This document shows positions 34,003-35,775 of a stretch of 35,775 nt of DNA, piece by piece. Position numbers and translations under genes: made by a program. A model generated the notes under the pieces. The model made no database searches. It saw only the letters and a program-made list of their open reading frames with translations, and was not told the origin of the DNA. How positions within the stretch are numbered: the stretch's first letter is position 1; every line of letters starts with the position of its first letter. The DNA is taken from contig JAPYPT010000014.1 in NCBI GenBank assembly GCA_029937535.1, positions 1 to 35,775 on the forward strand, read 5' to 3'. The DNA comes from Alphaproteobacteria bacterium (GTDB taxonomy: Bacteria; Pseudomonadota; Alphaproteobacteria; GCA-2731375).

Positions 34003-34836
34003 ATGACGTATGAAACATTAAGCTTGGATGTCGAGGACGGCATCGCCCATGTGCGGCTGATCCGGGGGGCGGAATTCAATACGATGAACCGGGCTTTCTG
34101 GCCCGAAATGGTGGCGGTGTTCGGCGAGATTGACAATGATACCGCCGCCCGCGTGGTGGTCCTTTCGGCCATGGGCAAGCATTTTACTTCCGGCCTGGAT
34201 CTGAATGATTTCGGCGCCGGCCTGATGGGCAGCGACGGGGAGCCCGCGCGCAAGGCCGAGTCGCTGCGCCGCACGGTGCTGCATATGCAGGAAACCATGA
34301 CCGTGCTTGACCGTTGCCGCCTGCCGGTCCTGGCCGCGATACAGGGCGCCTGCATCGGCGGCGGTATCGATCTGATCAGCGCCTGCGATATGCGCTATTG
34401 CGCGGAGGATGCCTTCTTTTCGATCCAGGAAACCAATATCGGCATGACGGCGGATGTGGGGACCTTGCAAAGACTGCCCCATATCCTGCCCCACGGCATC
34501 GTGCGGGAATTGACCTTCACGGGCCGGCGCATGATGTCTCCGGAGGCGCGGGAATGGGGCTTGGTCAATCAGGTCTTTGCCGATCACGAGGCGTTGCTGG
34601 CCGGTGTCATGGCCATTGCGGCCGAGATCGCCTCGAAAAGCCCCATCGCCACCGTGGGTAACAAGGAAATGCTGAACTATGCCCGGGATCATTCGATCCA
34701 AGATGGCCTGAATTACATCGCCACCTGGAATGCCGCCATGCTGTCCCGTGCCGACCTGGGCGAGGCCTTCATGGCGAAACAGGAAAAGCGGGCGCCGAAA
34801 TACGACGACTTGGACCCAACCAAACGCCTGGCTTAG
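34003..34836 (+). CDS. Delta3,5-Delta2,4-dienoyl-CoA isomerase-like crotonase
   Basis: 277-aa crotonase. It keeps all three acidic residues of mammalian dienoyl-CoA isomerase (ECH1): D129 in ACDMRYCAEDAFF, E143 in QETNIGM and D151 in ADVGTLQRLP. The AADVGTLQ-type block is distinctive of that subgroup. Oxyanion elements are FTSGLDLNDF and QGACIGGGIDL. It would shift double bonds during oxidation of odd-positioned unsaturated acyl-CoAs. The ATG at 34003 has GGAGG six bases upstream; the frame from 33964 has none. Confidence 0.9.
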   Translation: MTYETLSLDVEDGIAHVRLIRGAEFNTMNRAFWPEMVAVFGEIDNDTAARVVVLSAMGKHFTSGLDLNDFGAGLMGSDGEPARKAESLRRTVLHMQETMTVLDRCRLPVLAAIQGACIGGGIDLISACDMRYCAEDAFFSIQETNIGMTADVGTLQRLPHILPHGIVRELTFTGRRMMSPEAREWGLVNQVFADHEALLAGVMAIAAEIASKSPIATVGNKEMLNYARDHSIQDGLNYIATWNAAMLSRADLGEAFMAKQEKRAPKYDDLDPTKRLA

Positions 34837-34843
34837 AATTTTT

Positions 34844-35254
34844 TCAGTCGGCCCCGAGCTTTTTCCAAACGCCGGAGGCGGTCATGACGATCTGTCCTTC
34901 GATCGTCAGTTGGCCCTTGATAAAGATCAGCGAGCGGGTCTCGCGCGTAATGTTGCCGGTGCATTCGATCCAATCACCGGTTTTGGCGCCGGCAAGATAG
35001 TCCACGTTTAGCGTAACCGTGGCGCAGGGCTGATCCTGGAACTGCTCCCACACCATATTGCCCAAGGTATGATCGGCAAAGGTGAACAACATGCCGCCGT
35101 GCACCACGCCGCGCCGGTTACCGTGGTGCGGCGCGGCACGAAAGCCGCAGGTGTATTGCCCGTCTTCCCATTTCTCATAAAGCGGGCCGACGAAAGTTTC
35201 GAAAGTTTCACTCTCGGCGGCCAATTCGAATCCCGCCGGTACGTCCGTACTCAT
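34844..35254 (-). CDS. PaaI-type acyl-CoA thioesterase (hot-dog)
   Basis: 136-aa single hot-dog domain. The catalytic signature is VVHGGMLFTFADHTLGNMV: HGG at 52-54 and Asp at 61, as in PaaI/hotdog-fold thioesterases. The rest (TLNVDYLAGAKTGDWIECTG) fits the second half of the fold. It would hydrolyse acyl- or aryl-CoAs in the cytosol and sits convergent with the isomerase gene, ending 7 bp from it. Substrate not determinable. Confidence 0.9.
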   Translation of the reverse strand: MSTDVPAGFELAAESETFETFVGPLYEKWEDGQYTCGFRAAPHHGNRRGVVHGGMLFTFADHTLGNMVWEQFQDQPCATVTLNVDYLAGAKTGDWIECTGNITRETRSLIFIKGQLTIEGQIVMTASGVWKKLGAD

Positions 35255-35367
35255 GCACTAATCCCCAACGCGTGATTAATATTTCCTGGCTCGGTGTAGC
35301 GCGTTTGCGGTGTCAATTGAAAGGCTGCTTTGTTAGATTTCGCCATGGAAATTAATCAGAGGCACCC

Positions 35368-35715
35368 ATGACCGTTACGATTTATCACAATCCCCGCTGC
35401 TCCAAATCCAGGGCGACGTTACAATTATTGCAGGATAAAGGGATTGAACCGGAGGTGATTGAATATCTCCAGACCCCGCCGGATGCCTCAACCTTGAGAG
35501 ACATTCTTGATCTGCTGAAGCAAGATCCGCGCCAGTTCATGCGCACCAAGGAAGACGCTTATGGGGCGAATAACCTAGCCGATCAGAGTTTGGATGAAGG
35601 CCAGTTGATCGATGCCATGGTCGCCAATCCAATTCTGATCGAACGTCCCATTGTTTTGGCTAATGGCAAGGCAGCCGTCGGCCGGCCACCTGAAAATATT
35701 TTGGAAATTTTATAG
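35368..35715 (+). CDS. arsC: ArsC-family (glutaredoxin-linked) arsenate reductase
   Basis: 115 aa. The nucleophile lies in YHNPRCSKSRATLQLL (C11). Three arginines that bind oxyanion in E. coli plasmid ArsC are matched with a constant offset of one: R59 (FMRTKE), R93 (ERPIV) and R106 (VGRPPEN). Arsenate reduction is thus credible, although no other ars gene is in the window and chromosomal ArsC-like proteins of the YfgD type can have other roles. The ATG follows AGAGG by a few bases. Confidence 0.88.
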   Translation: MTVTIYHNPRCSKSRATLQLLQDKGIEPEVIEYLQTPPDASTLRDILDLLKQDPRQFMRTKEDAYGANNLADQSLDEGQLIDAMVANPILIERPIVLANGKAAVGRPPENILEIL

Positions 35716-35724
35716 TATGGGCTA

Positions 35725-35775
35725 GGGCCTGTTGACAATCATTTGGCGGCGATCATAGCGGCCACGAGGTTGAGA
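35725..35775 (-). mobile_element. Possible insertion-sequence end running off the window
   Basis: After arsC, a CTAG is followed by GGGCCTGTTGACAATC, which looks like a terminal inverted repeat. Read on the minus strand, an open frame enters from beyond the window edge and ends LNLVAAMIAAK-stop at 35739-35741, like the C-terminus of IS5-family transposases. Only 51 bp are visible, so this is tentative. Confidence 0.3.

Noticed and set aside
1-35775. tRNA, rRNA and CRISPR signals
   Set aside because: I found no tRNA T-loop in a credible cloverleaf, no rRNA-like stretch and no spaced direct repeats.

Overview
The window looks like a chromosomal segment of an alphaproteobacterium, most likely of the Rhodospirillales type. 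Reasons: a CtrA-type receiver, a DUF1674 (SdhAF4-like) small gene next to rsmB, the mutM/ubiE divergent pair with a crotonase beside it, a complete System I cytochrome c maturation (ccm) operon, and high GC at third codon positions. No rRNA, tRNA or CRISPR was seen.

Layout. 156-3101 (+): amidohydrolase, acyl-CoA-dehydrogenase-like flavoprotein and PhyH-type dioxygenase, probably a small catabolic set. 3147-6088 (-): an orphan periplasmic type I binding protein followed by a membrane-bound class III nucleotide cyclase, a possible sensory pair. 6275-9938 (-): MFS transporter, inositol-monophosphatase-family phosphatase, PmbA and the DUF1674 protein. A 104-bp MITE-like palindromic element (9977-10080) separates these from rsmB, rpe and a heparinase II/III-like protein (+), with rpiA convergent. 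14571-23339 (+): yciB and ccmABCDE, a D-2-hydroxyacid dehydrogenase, then ccmFGHI, all tightly packed. Heme is exported and chaperoned by CcmABCDE, and apocytochrome is reduced and ligated by CcmFGHI; the dehydrogenase is the odd member.

23440-23942: a cyclic-di-GMP-I (GEMM-I) riboswitch whose 3' end merges with the Shine-Dalgarno of a stand-alone CheY-like receiver. 24026-26465: crotonase, mutM and, divergently, ubiE. 26466-28312 is an accessory-looking patch. It holds a CtrA-like gene cut off after about 80 residues, a near-consensus sigma-54 promoter ahead of an unrecognised 101-aa protein, and a phage-type GH24 endolysin split by a one-base frameshift. Two intrinsic terminators close the upstream operon.

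28313-33931 (-) is a five-gene operon: MaoC-type hydratase, acyl-CoA carboxyltransferase, Rid-family protein, threonine/serine dehydratase, recQ. 34003-35715 carries a dienoyl-CoA-isomerase-like crotonase, a PaaI-type thioesterase and an ArsC-family reductase. The right edge appears to enter an insertion sequence.

Most of the window is ordinary chromosomal backbone. The least ordinary parts are the riboswitch-CheY unit, the binding protein-cyclase pair, the dehydrogenase inside the ccm operon, and the broken patch downstream of ubiE. All assignments rest on reading motifs by eye; no database search was run.
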